A stretch of DNA of 64,000 nt from CAWBRT01 sp963832785 (GTDB taxonomy: Bacteria > Acidobacteriota > Terriglobia > Terriglobales > Acidobacteriaceae). Location: positions 1,736,001-1,800,000 of the forward strand of contig CAWHVF010000005.1 of assembly GCA_963832785.1 (NCBI GenBank), in the 5' to 3' direction. The translations under genes were made by a program, and so were the position numbers. Shown piece after piece: positions 26,277 to 34,174 of this stretch. The notes beneath the pieces were generated by a model. The model was not told the origin of the DNA. It made no database searches and saw only the letters and a list, made by a program, of their open reading frames with translations. The first letter of the stretch is position 1, and each line of letters begins with the position of its first letter.

Positions 26277-26945
26277 TTAAAGCATGGCTTTCGCTTCGCG
26301 CGGCCTGCGTTCACAAACAGCCAGTTGGCGGGCCATGGTCACCGCGCCGGTAGCGGTTTCGCTATAGCCGTCGGCTCCGATGGATTCGGCGTATTGTTGC
26401 GTCACGGGCGCGCCACCTACCATCACCTTGACGCTATCGCGCAGGTTGGCCCGCTGCAAAGCTTCAATAGTGTTTTTCATCATCGGCATGGTGACCGTCA
26501 GCAACGCCGAGAGAGCGACGATGGTTGCATTGTGGGCATTCACCGCATTGACGAATTCTTGTGGAGAAACGTCAGTTCCCAAGTCCACGACTTCGAAGCC
26601 CCCACCCTCCAGCATGGAACTGACAAGGTTCTTCCCAATGTCATGCAGGTCACCCTTGACGGTCCCGATCACGACCCGCGCCAGCGGTTCCAGGCCGCCG
26701 GACGCCAGCAACGGGCGGAGAAACGCAATCGCCCCCTTCATGGCGCGCGCCGAGAGAAGCAGCTCGGGAACGAAATACTCGCCACGCTCAAATCGCCGCC
26801 CGACCTCATTCATGGCCGGGATCATGTGTTCCGTAATCAGGTCCGCCGGCTTAAGTCCCGCGGCCACCGCTGCGGCCGTAATTGCCAGCGTGGCGTTCTT
26901 ATCGCCGTTGACAATCGCTGCAAACAGCTTGTCGAGTTCAGCCAC
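26277..26945 (-). CDS. Corrinoid (B12-binding) methyltransferase protein, MtaC/MtbC-like
   Basis: This 222-residue protein has an N-terminal helical cap and a C-terminal cobalamin-binding Rossmann domain. The signature D99-x-H101-x-x-G104 (GDLHDIGKN) supplies the lower axial histidine. SALLTVT and VMVGGAPVT complete the B12 pocket. These proteins carry the methyl group between two methyltransferases. The URO-D-family gene at 22422 is a plausible partner, and a second methyltransferase and a reductive activator are not seen in the window. The start codon is GTG 26945, preceded by GAAGAGGTGAAAG. Confidence 0.92.
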   Translation of the reverse strand: MAELDKLFAAIVNGDKNATLAITAAAVAAGLKPADLITEHMIPAMNEVGRRFERGEYFVPELLLSARAMKGAIAFLRPLLASGGLEPLARVVIGTVKGDLHDIGKNLVSSMLEGGGFEVVDLGTDVSPQEFVNAVNAHNATIVALSALLTVTMPMMKNTIEALQRANLRDSVKVMVGGAPVTQQYAESIGADGYSETATGAVTMARQLAVCERRPREAKAML

Positions 26946-26962
26946 CTTTCACCTCTTCGTTG

Positions 26963-28417
26963 CTAGCGGATCAACCCCATCATGCGCCAGTAAGGTACGC
27001 TGACCAGGAAGCCTGAAATAGCAATCACCGCGTAGGCAACCGACAGTTTAACCATCTTCCGGTGCTCCACCATTTCGCCACCCGTCCCATAGAACGCCAG
27101 CAGGTAAAACCCGTTCATGTAAAAGAGGAACCAGATATTGGCGGAGGCGAAGGAAACGAAGGCAATAATCCACGGATGAATGCCGTGGGCGACAACCAGG
27201 GGAGTGAAAACAATAGTAAAGATGACGGCCGTGGCGGTCATCGAAATGATGAGCAGTCGCGCGACGAACACGGTCAGGGCGAGCGCTATCAGGAACAGGT
27301 AGTTGTTTGCCAGGAAAGAAGAGACGATCGGCTCCAGGGCGTGGCCCAGCCACAGATCGATTTTCAAGACTTGGAAGACCGAGCCAATGTTCAGAATGCA
27401 ACCGATATACATCACGGCCGCCCAATCGATACCCTTGCGGAAGTCGTCGCGCGTCAGAACCTTCGAAACCAGCAACACGCACAGGCTCAGAATCGCGACC
27501 TCTCCGGAGGAAATACGGTGCAGGCTCTCCGTCATCCACAACGCCAAGGTGGCGATTAGAACCAGCAACGCTATCTTTTCGTCCCGCTTCATCGGTCCCA
27601 GTTGGGTTAGTTCATCGGAAGCCACACTCTTGGATAGGGCCGTCACTCCGGCGGGCTTGTACAGAAAGTAGATTGCTGTTCCCACGCCGATAAACACGAA
27701 GACTGCCCAAGGCAGCGCAAACAGAATCCACGAACTCCAGGTAACGTTCTGGTAAGCCTTGGGAAAGAGTCCCAGGGTCGCATAGTTGGTAAATGAACCG
27801 CTCAGGAAGGCCGGTGAACCGATCACGCAGAAGCCGAGGAACATGGCACCAAACAGTCCACTGGCGCCGGAACTTTTACGTTCGTACTTCAGTGAGTCGC
27901 TGATGGCCAGTGCGATGGGCGCGGCAATCGCCGCGCGGGCGTTGCCGCTGGGTATGAGCGGAGAGATGATCGTACCCGCGCCCAGCAGCCCCAGGCTCTG
28001 CCCGGCGAAGTTTCCGGGGAACAGCTTCAGGATTACCAGCGCAATGCGCCGCAGCAAGCCGCACTTGGTGGCGGCCACGCCCAGCCCAAAGGCTCCCACC
28101 AGAATCCACCAGGAAGAGGTGGAAAAATTGGCAAAGGCCTTGTCGAAGGGCACGACTTTGACAACCGCCCAAAAGGTACACATGAGCAGGCCGGTAATGT
28201 ACTCCGGAAAGATCTCCAGAATCCAAAAACACACCGCCCACACCAGGATGCCCGAGGCTCGCATCGCCGCCACAGTCAATCCTTGGGGCGGCTGGTGGAA
28301 AGCAATATATAAGCCGGCGCAGATGGCCAGAACGGCGCCAATCTTCTTAGCGATGCTGGTGGTCCGCGGCTTTCCGGGCTTTTCTTCCGCCTTGCTTACG
28401 GTGCTTGCCCCTGCCAT
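26963..28417 (-). CDS. SLC13/DASS-family anion symporter
   Basis: This is a second SLC13-type carrier (484 residues from ATG 28417), only distantly similar to the one at 15877. Hydrophobic segments alternate throughout, and the family regions IPSGNARAAIAAPIALAIS and late IISMTATAVIFTIVFTPLVVAHGI are visible. The longer frame to 28480 adds 21 residues without a ribosome site. The start is separated from the divergent FadR-type regulator by about 200 bases containing two operator-like palindromes, so substrate-responsive control is likely. It heads the minus-strand run transporter, corrinoid protein, enolase-type enzyme and MHS transporter. Confidence 0.85.
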   Translation of the reverse strand: MAGASTVSKAEEKPGKPRTTSIAKKIGAVLAICAGLYIAFHQPPQGLTVAAMRASGILVWAVCFWILEIFPEYITGLLMCTFWAVVKVVPFDKAFANFSTSSWWILVGAFGLGVAATKCGLLRRIALVILKLFPGNFAGQSLGLLGAGTIISPLIPSGNARAAIAAPIALAISDSLKYERKSSGASGLFGAMFLGFCVIGSPAFLSGSFTNYATLGLFPKAYQNVTWSSWILFALPWAVFVFIGVGTAIYFLYKPAGVTALSKSVASDELTQLGPMKRDEKIALLVLIATLALWMTESLHRISSGEVAILSLCVLLVSKVLTRDDFRKGIDWAAVMYIGCILNIGSVFQVLKIDLWLGHALEPIVSSFLANNYLFLIALALTVFVARLLIISMTATAVIFTIVFTPLVVAHGIHPWIIAFVSFASANIWFLFYMNGFYLLAFYGTGGEMVEHRKMVKLSVAYAVIAISGFLVSVPYWRMMGLIR

Positions 28418-28530
28418 GTTGTTAACTCTTTCCAGCAAACTGTGCCCAGTCTGCTTCGCAGTGCCCAAAGCGCCCCGCACACCGATCCAGCAGGCGCGAG
28501 AAGACTGCCAGCGACTAGAACTCCCTGCCG

Positions 28531-28572
28531 TGGTGGTACTACCACTCAGATAGTGGACTGACCAGTTCTGGT
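28531..28572. promoter_or_regulatory. Operator-like palindromes between the SLC13 gene and the FadR-type regulator
   Basis: Two inverted repeats lie in the divergent intergenic region: TGGTGGTACTACCA (28531-28544, 12 of 14 symmetric) and ACCAGTTCTGGT (28561-28572, symmetric arms of 5). GntR/FadR-family operators commonly have GGT...ACC-type dyads, so these are candidate autoregulatory sites. This is inferred only from symmetry and position. Confidence 0.5.
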
Positions 28573-28613
28573 AGTAATATCCTCTTTTTGTACAGTATGC
28601 AATCGGAAAACTT

Positions 28614-29303
28614 ATGAATTCCGAACCGAGGCACCTGGTCCACGAACTTACGATGAAGGCGATTTTGGCCTACATAGGCGAGAGTAAATTGCGCCCAGGC
28701 CAGAAGCTGCCTGCCGAGCGGGAGATAGCCAAGCGCCTGCAGGTCAGCCGCGGGACGGTTCGTGAGGCCTATCGGTCTTTGGCTGCCCAGGGAATCCTCA
28801 GCAGTTACCACGGGCGCGGCACGTTCCTGGCGGCCCTGCGTCCGCAGCCGGCAAACGGAGTACGCCCGCCGAACCTGACCGATGCAGCTAACATTATTTC
28901 GCTGGCCGAGGCGCGCCAGGTGCTGGAGTGCGGGGCGATTGCTTTCGCAGTCCAACGCGCCACTCCGGCGGATTTCGTTCGCCTGTCGGAGTTGATCGAA
29001 AAAGAGGAGACTGCGCCGGAGCTGGACGCGAATAGCGCCGTGCTTCCTTCCACGGCTTTCGAGATCGAACTGGTGCGCATCGCCGGCAACCCACTCCTGC
29101 TGCGCCTTGAGGAGGAAGTGGCGGCGGCGTGGGTGGGTCTGTTCCGCCGGCTCGGATTGGGCGTTCTCAATCCCAAGGCGCGATCCCTCGATCACCGGGA
29201 GATCCTCGACGCAATTCGAGAGGGTAACGTGCGCCTCGCCCAAAAGGCTTTGGCCGCCCACATCAACGGCGTCGCCCTCCTCCTGAAAAAGCCTGGGCGG
29301 TAA
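28614..29303 (+). CDS. GntR/FadR-family transcriptional regulator
   Basis: This 229-residue regulator has an N-terminal winged helix (LRPGQKLPAEREIAKRLQVSRGTVREAYRSLAAQGIL, then SSYHGRGTFL for the wing) and a C-terminal FCD-type helical ligand domain (SLAEARQVLECGAIAFAVQRA; DHREILDAIREGNVRLAQKALAAHI). FCD regulators typically sense organic acids. It is divergent from the SLC13 transporter and followed on its own strand by a decarboxylase, so it probably controls this catabolic set. The start ATG 28614 has only a weak GGAAAA ribosome site. Confidence 0.9.
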   Translation: MNSEPRHLVHELTMKAILAYIGESKLRPGQKLPAEREIAKRLQVSRGTVREAYRSLAAQGILSSYHGRGTFLAALRPQPANGVRPPNLTDAANIISLAEARQVLECGAIAFAVQRATPADFVRLSELIEKEETAPELDANSAVLPSTAFEIELVRIAGNPLLLRLEEEVAAAWVGLFRRLGLGVLNPKARSLDHREILDAIREGNVRLAQKALAAHINGVALLLKKPGR

Positions 29304-29482
29304 GCAGGCGGCCAGGCGTGCCGCCAGCGCCTTTTTCAACCGAACAGGCAAAGAGGCGTACAATCAAGCCGTTTTCGAGTTCAGAGAAGATATCCCGGAT
29401 CATGTATGCAGCGGCGTACAACTTCCAGGCTGCGGAGCAACGCTGCACGTAATCGAAGTGAAGAGTGGGACAAGGAGAACGC

Positions 29483-30913
29483 ATGGACGCACGTGAATTT
29501 CGAGAAGTCGGCCACCGGGTGGTGGACCTGCTCTCCGATTACCTCCAGCACATTGAAGAAAAGCCGGTATTCGCCGACGTAGAGCCGCGAATGTTGAACG
29601 AGCTCTTTGCCGAACCGCTGCCCCTGGATCCCTGCCCGGCGGAAAAGGTCCTCGACGAACTGGAGCAGAAGCTGCTTCCCTATTGCACGCATGTGGGGCA
29701 TCCGGGCTATATGGGACTGATTACGCCCTCGCCGAGCCCGGTCGGCGTCATTGCGGACTTCATCTGCTCGGCACTGAACCAGAACCTGGGTGCGTATTCC
29801 ATCGGCCCCGCGGCTGTGGCCATGGAGCGCCGCACCATACGCTGGCTGACCGACCTGGTGGGCTACGGTCCCGAAGCCGGGGGCAATCTCACCAGCGGCG
29901 GAATGATGGCAAACTTCACCGGCCTGAAGCTGGCGCGCGACTGGGCGTCGGGCGACCGCATCCAGCAGGACGGAGTGGAAGGGCGCTGGGCCGTATACGC
30001 CTCGGAGCAACGGCATGTCTCGGTAGACAAGGCGGTGGACGCTGTGGGGCTGGGCCGAACCGCCTTGCGCGTACTGCCAACCGACGATAAGTTTCGCCTG
30101 CAACTGGACGCGCTGGAGGCAGCCATTGCCACCGACCGCCGGCGCGGCGTGCGGCCAATGTGCATTGTCGGCATCTTCGGGACGACCAATACCGGCGCCA
30201 TTGACCCCATAAGGCAACTGCGGGCTTTAGCCGACCGCGAACGCATGTGGCTGCACGTGGACGCCGCTTATGGCGGCGGCATGTTGCTCTCCCATGAATG
30301 GCCGATGCGCGATCAGGGCCTGGAACTGGCGGACTCGGTTACCATCGATCCGCACAAGTGGTTCTACGCGCCGCTGGATGCGGGAGCGATACTGGCGAAG
30401 GACGCCCGCCGGTTGACGGCTTCCTTCGGCCTCCAGCCTGCCTATTTGACCGATGAATTCGACCGCGCGGGTGAGCGCTATCAGTACTACGTGCACGGTT
30501 TCGAGCAATCGCGGCGCTTTCGCGGGCTCAAAGTATGGATGAGCTTCAAACGCTACGGCGCGCGCCAGATCGGCAACTGGATCGATGGCAACGTGCGCCA
30601 GGCAAAACATCTCTACGCGCGAGTGGCAAAGCACGCCGACTTCGAGGCGGCCAGCGAACCTCCCATGTCAGCCATATGCATTCGTTACCGCGGCGCCGGT
30701 CTCGATGAGCCGCAATCCAAACAATTGCACGCCGAGGTGGTGCGGCGCGTCGAGCAAAGCGGGAAATTCTGGTTCGCGACCACGGAATTGAACGGCAAGA
30801 CCTGGTTCCGCATCAACCCCGTTAACTTCCGTACCCGCACCGAGCACATGGACCAGCTATTGGAGTTCCTCGAGCGCGAGTGCCGCGTAGTTGCAAAGCA
30901 AATGAAAAAGTAG
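29483..30913 (+). CDS. PLP-dependent group II decarboxylase (aromatic amino acid/DOPA decarboxylase type)
   Basis: This 476-residue PLP enzyme removes the carboxyl group of an amino acid to give an amine. The Schiff-base lysine is K292 (TIDPHKWFYAPLD), the PLP aspartate D260 (WLHVDAAYGGG), and the cofactor-stacking histidine H178 (SEQRHVSVDKA). The N-terminal SPSPVGVIADFICSALNQN and GPAAVAMERRTIRWL blocks are typical of the tryptophan/tyrosine/DOPA decarboxylase branch. The start ATG 29483 follows AAGGAG. The substrate is not determined, and the product amine could relate to the methyl-transfer genes nearby. Confidence 0.9.
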   Translation: MDAREFREVGHRVVDLLSDYLQHIEEKPVFADVEPRMLNELFAEPLPLDPCPAEKVLDELEQKLLPYCTHVGHPGYMGLITPSPSPVGVIADFICSALNQNLGAYSIGPAAVAMERRTIRWLTDLVGYGPEAGGNLTSGGMMANFTGLKLARDWASGDRIQQDGVEGRWAVYASEQRHVSVDKAVDAVGLGRTALRVLPTDDKFRLQLDALEAAIATDRRRGVRPMCIVGIFGTTNTGAIDPIRQLRALADRERMWLHVDAAYGGGMLLSHEWPMRDQGLELADSVTIDPHKWFYAPLDAGAILAKDARRLTASFGLQPAYLTDEFDRAGERYQYYVHGFEQSRRFRGLKVWMSFKRYGARQIGNWIDGNVRQAKHLYARVAKHADFEAASEPPMSAICIRYRGAGLDEPQSKQLHAEVVRRVEQSGKFWFATTELNGKTWFRINPVNFRTRTEHMDQLLEFLERECRVVAKQMKK

Positions 30914-31013
30914 CGCTGGTTCAGTAGCGCCGGCCTTCGGGCCGGGTGTCGCGGGCGCGTACGCGCCTGCGCATAAGCGCACTCCGATGCCTGAAAATTT
31001 GGAGGTAAACCTG

Positions 31014-31793
31014 ATGGGGCATGAGCTCCTGCAAAAGCTCTTTTCACTGGATGGCAAGGTAGCGTTTATAACCGGCGGCTATCGCGGAATTGGGTTGACG
31101 ATGGCAGAGACCTATGCCGCCGCTGGCGCGAACGTCGTAGTGGCTGCCCGAAATTTCGCGGGCTGCCAGTTGGCTGCCGAGAAAATCGCCAAGCAGTATG
31201 GCGTCAAGGCAGCCGGCAAGCGGCTCGATGTTGGCGATTCCGAACTGGTCAACGCCGTCATACAGGAGACCGCCGCCGCTTTCGGCGATATCGACATCCT
31301 GGTAAATTGCGCAGGCATCTCCGGCGATGAAATGCCGGCACTGAGCATGACAGATGCGGATCTGGGCCGGGTTATGGAGACGAATTTTTTCGGCACCTTC
31401 CGGGTCTCGCGAGCGGTCGGGCAGTTGATGGCGAAGAAGAAAAGCGGCCGCATAATCAACGTCGCCTCCATCCTGGGCAAGATTGCCACGCGTCGCCTGC
31501 TCGGGTACTGCGCCAGCAAGGCCGCAGTCATCCAGCTCACCAAGGTAATGGCGCTGGAGCTGATGGCCGATAACGTCCAAGTGAACGCACTGCTGCCCGG
31601 TTATTTTTTAACTGACATTAACAAGGACTTCTTTGCCACCGAAAGAGGGCGTAAGCTGATCCCGAAGATAATCCCGATGAAGCGGCTTGGCGAAGTCGGT
31701 GAATTACAGTCGATTTCCCTTTACCTTGCCACGTGCCCGCAGTTTGTAACCGGCGGAGAGTTCTATGTCGATGGCGGCCAGACACTGATCTGA
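31014..31793 (+). CDS. Short-chain dehydrogenase/reductase
   Basis: This 259-residue classical SDR has the NAD(P) motif TGGYRGIG (residues 20-27), NCAG at 98-101, and the catalytic S152, Y165 and K169 (GYCASKAA). The C-terminal YVDGGQTL is standard. The start at ATG 31014 (MGHELL) has TTGGAGGT 7 bases upstream; the frame extends to 30987 without a better signal. It follows the decarboxylase by 100 bases on the same strand. It likely oxidises or reduces a pathway hydroxy/oxo intermediate. Confidence 0.92.
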   Translation: MGHELLQKLFSLDGKVAFITGGYRGIGLTMAETYAAAGANVVVAARNFAGCQLAAEKIAKQYGVKAAGKRLDVGDSELVNAVIQETAAAFGDIDILVNCAGISGDEMPALSMTDADLGRVMETNFFGTFRVSRAVGQLMAKKKSGRIINVASILGKIATRRLLGYCASKAAVIQLTKVMALELMADNVQVNALLPGYFLTDINKDFFATERGRKLIPKIIPMKRLGEVGELQSISLYLATCPQFVTGGEFYVDGGQTLI

Positions 31794-31832
31794 TCCTGCC
31801 GCTCCTGAGTGGCCCGGCTATTCTTGACTAAG

Positions 31833-32108
31833 TTATCGACAGCTTGCGCTATCTTGCCGACTTATGCAGTTGTAAAGCGACGCGCAGAGCGCGCCACCCA
31901 CCGCTCCATCCACCAGCGCATACGCTGTTCCCACGGCCACGCTGCGCAGCGTGGGACGGGCACGATATCCGGGATAGATCGAGGCCACCATGCGAAGGAA
32001 CTCGCGGCCATATGAGGGCCGGACCATATTCGCAATGCCGACGGTTAAAACTGCCCCGCCCCAGAGGAGCGCACTGGTAGTCGCTACGGCCCTGGTGTCC
32101 AGCTTCAT
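31833..32108 (-). CDS. Small membrane protein, DUF5676-like
   Basis: This 91-residue protein has two hydrophobic segments (TTSALLWGGAVLTVGIANMV and SVAVGTAYALVDGAVGGALCASLYN). The pattern of a tryptophan/glycine-rich first helix, a central YPGY...P turn and a DGxxGGxxxAxLYN second helix resembles the DUF5676 family of short membrane proteins of unknown role. The start ATG 32108 follows AAAGGGGTG. It stands alone, converging on the SDR gene. Confidence 0.7.
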   Translation of the reverse strand: MKLDTRAVATTSALLWGGAVLTVGIANMVRPSYGREFLRMVASIYPGYRARPTLRSVAVGTAYALVDGAVGGALCASLYNCISRQDSASCR

Positions 32109-32356
32109 AGTTCACCCCTTTCCGCGTTTTCAATGATACAAGCACAGGTGGCTAATGCGAGCCCGACCGCGAACAAATTGGCCCGGAGCACTACTGCGGT
32201 TCGGCCTCATAGCCGTCCAGGGCCTACGGCAACCCGGATTTTTTCACTTGGAATCTAAGTGCGTGTGCGCCGGCGGCTCTTCGCCGGAATCTGCATCCCC
32301 CTCTTGTATGCGCCGCAGAAAGGGCCCTTCAGATTCGAGGCGCGGAGCGCCAAGGC

Positions 32357-34174
32357 ATGAGCTTCGAACCGATTGAAAACTACGGGGCCATCGGCAACAT
32401 GAGCTCGATTGCCCTTGTCGGCGCAAACGGATCGATAGATTTTCTCTGCTGGCCCGGGTTCGACTCGCCTACAGTCTTCGCCGCCCTGCTCGACGACGAG
32501 CAGGGTGGCTGTTTTCAGATTTGGCCGGAGCTGAGCAACCGGCGGGTGCGCCAGCTCTATCTGCCGGACACTAACATTTTGCTGACGCGCTTTCTTGCCG
32601 AAGAGGGGGTCGCCGAGCTGACCGACTATATGCCCGTCAGCGCAGATGAGGAGCAGCCGAACGAGGTCATCCGGACCGTTTCCGTAGTCAGGGGCAAAGT
32701 CCGGTTCAAGCTGGCTTGCCGGCCGCGATTCAACTATGCGGCATGCAGGCACGACGCTGAGATACAAGACAGGTGCGCGATTTTTACGCCCCGGGATTGC
32801 GCTGTTCCTTCCATGGCGCTTTACTCGACCGTCAATCTGCAGAGGGAATCCCAGGATGCGACGGCTGAGTTCAGCCTGCGCGCAGGGGAAACGGCGACGT
32901 TCATCTTTGGCGGGGTTCGTCCTCCAGAACGGCAACCGGAGATGGAACGTGTCGGAGAGCGCTTTCAAGCAACCGCGCGTTTCTGGAAGAAATGGATCTC
33001 AGAGTCAAAATACAGAGGGCGGTGGCGGGAAATGGTCAACCGCTCCGCCTTGATGTTGAAGCTGCTGATCAGCCGCGAGCATGGCTCTCTGGTCGCCGCG
33101 CCAACCTTCTCGTTGCCCGAATGCATTGGTGGAGTGCGCAACTGGGACTATCGCTATACCTGGCTCCGCGATGCCACCTTCACCTTGTATGCGCTCATCC
33201 GGCTGGGCATTGTGGAAGAAGCCGAGGCGTTCATCGACTGGCTAAACGGCCGGCTTAGCGACGATGCGCAGCGCGGGCCGCTGCAAGTCATGTATGGAAT
33301 TGACGGCAGGCAGAAGTTGGACGAGGTGACCCTGGATCACCTGAAGGGCTATGAGCATTCCCGTCCGGTGCGAATTGGAAACGCGGCCTATCAGCAATTG
33401 CAACTGGATATTTACGGCGAGATGATGGACTGCATCTATCTGGCAAACAAATACGGCCGCGCGATTTCACACGCCGGATGGCAAAATGTCCAGCGACTTC
33501 TGACCTGGCTGGGCGAAAACTGGCGGCGGCCCGACGAAGGCATATGGGAGGTGCGTGGCGGTCCAAGAGAATTTCTGCACTCGCGACTAATGTGTTGGGT
33601 AGCTTTCGACCGGGCCTTGCGCCTGGCGGAAAAGCGGTCGCTTTCCGGGCCGCTCCAGGAGTGGCTGGACCAACGGGACGCGATTCGGGCGGATATTTTT
33701 TCCAACTTCTGGGATGAAGAGCTCCAGTCGTTTGTACAGTCGAAGGGCACGAAGGACCTGGATGCTTCGGTTCTGCTCATGCCGTTGATGCGATTCATCA
33801 GCCCGGTGGACCCGATGTGGCTCTCGACCATGCGGGCAATCGAGGGCCGGCTGGTGGAAGATACGCTGATTCACCGCTACGAGGCGGAACGCACCCATGT
33901 GGACGGCATGCCGGGCGGCGAGGGCAGTTTCACCGCCTGCTCATTCTGGTACATCGAATGCCTGGCTAGAGCCGGGGAGCTGGAAAGAGCTCAGTTGCTA
34001 TTCGAGAAGTTGCTGGGCTACGCCAATCACCTCGGGCTGTACTCGGAACAGCTTGGTTCGAACGGCCGGCACCTGGGAAACTTCCCGCAGGCATTTACCC
34101 ATCTGGCTCTGATCAGCGCGGCGACATACCTGGACAGGGCGCTCTCCGGCGCGCTCGACAGTGTGTGGCGTTAG
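32357..34174 (+). CDS. Glycoside hydrolase family 15 protein (glucoamylase/trehalase-like)
   Basis: This 605-residue cytoplasmic enzyme has an N-terminal beta-sandwich (IENYGAIGNMSSIALVGANGSIDFLCWPGFDSP) and a C-terminal (alpha/alpha)6 barrel. Family motifs are ECIGGVRNWDYRYTWLRDA, the acid region EGIWEVRGGPREFLHSR and the base region GLYSEQ. Bacterial members of this length are often trehalases or glucodextran-type glucosidases. There is no signal peptide. Its TAG stop overlaps the stop of the convergent aconitase gene by four bases (34171-34174), so the two transcripts must interfere unless separately timed. Confidence 0.93.
   Translation: MSFEPIENYGAIGNMSSIALVGANGSIDFLCWPGFDSPTVFAALLDDEQGGCFQIWPELSNRRVRQLYLPDTNILLTRFLAEEGVAELTDYMPVSADEEQPNEVIRTVSVVRGKVRFKLACRPRFNYAACRHDAEIQDRCAIFTPRDCAVPSMALYSTVNLQRESQDATAEFSLRAGETATFIFGGVRPPERQPEMERVGERFQATARFWKKWISESKYRGRWREMVNRSALMLKLLISREHGSLVAAPTFSLPECIGGVRNWDYRYTWLRDATFTLYALIRLGIVEEAEAFIDWLNGRLSDDAQRGPLQVMYGIDGRQKLDEVTLDHLKGYEHSRPVRIGNAAYQQLQLDIYGEMMDCIYLANKYGRAISHAGWQNVQRLLTWLGENWRRPDEGIWEVRGGPREFLHSRLMCWVAFDRALRLAEKRSLSGPLQEWLDQRDAIRADIFSNFWDEELQSFVQSKGTKDLDASVLLMPLMRFISPVDPMWLSTMRAIEGRLVEDTLIHRYEAERTHVDGMPGGEGSFTACSFWYIECLARAGELERAQLLFEKLLGYANHLGLYSEQLGSNGRHLGNFPQAFTHLALISAATYLDRALSGALDSVWR

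Noticed and set aside
29483..30913. Glutamate decarboxylase
   Set aside because: The N-terminal block and length match the aromatic amino acid decarboxylase branch better.
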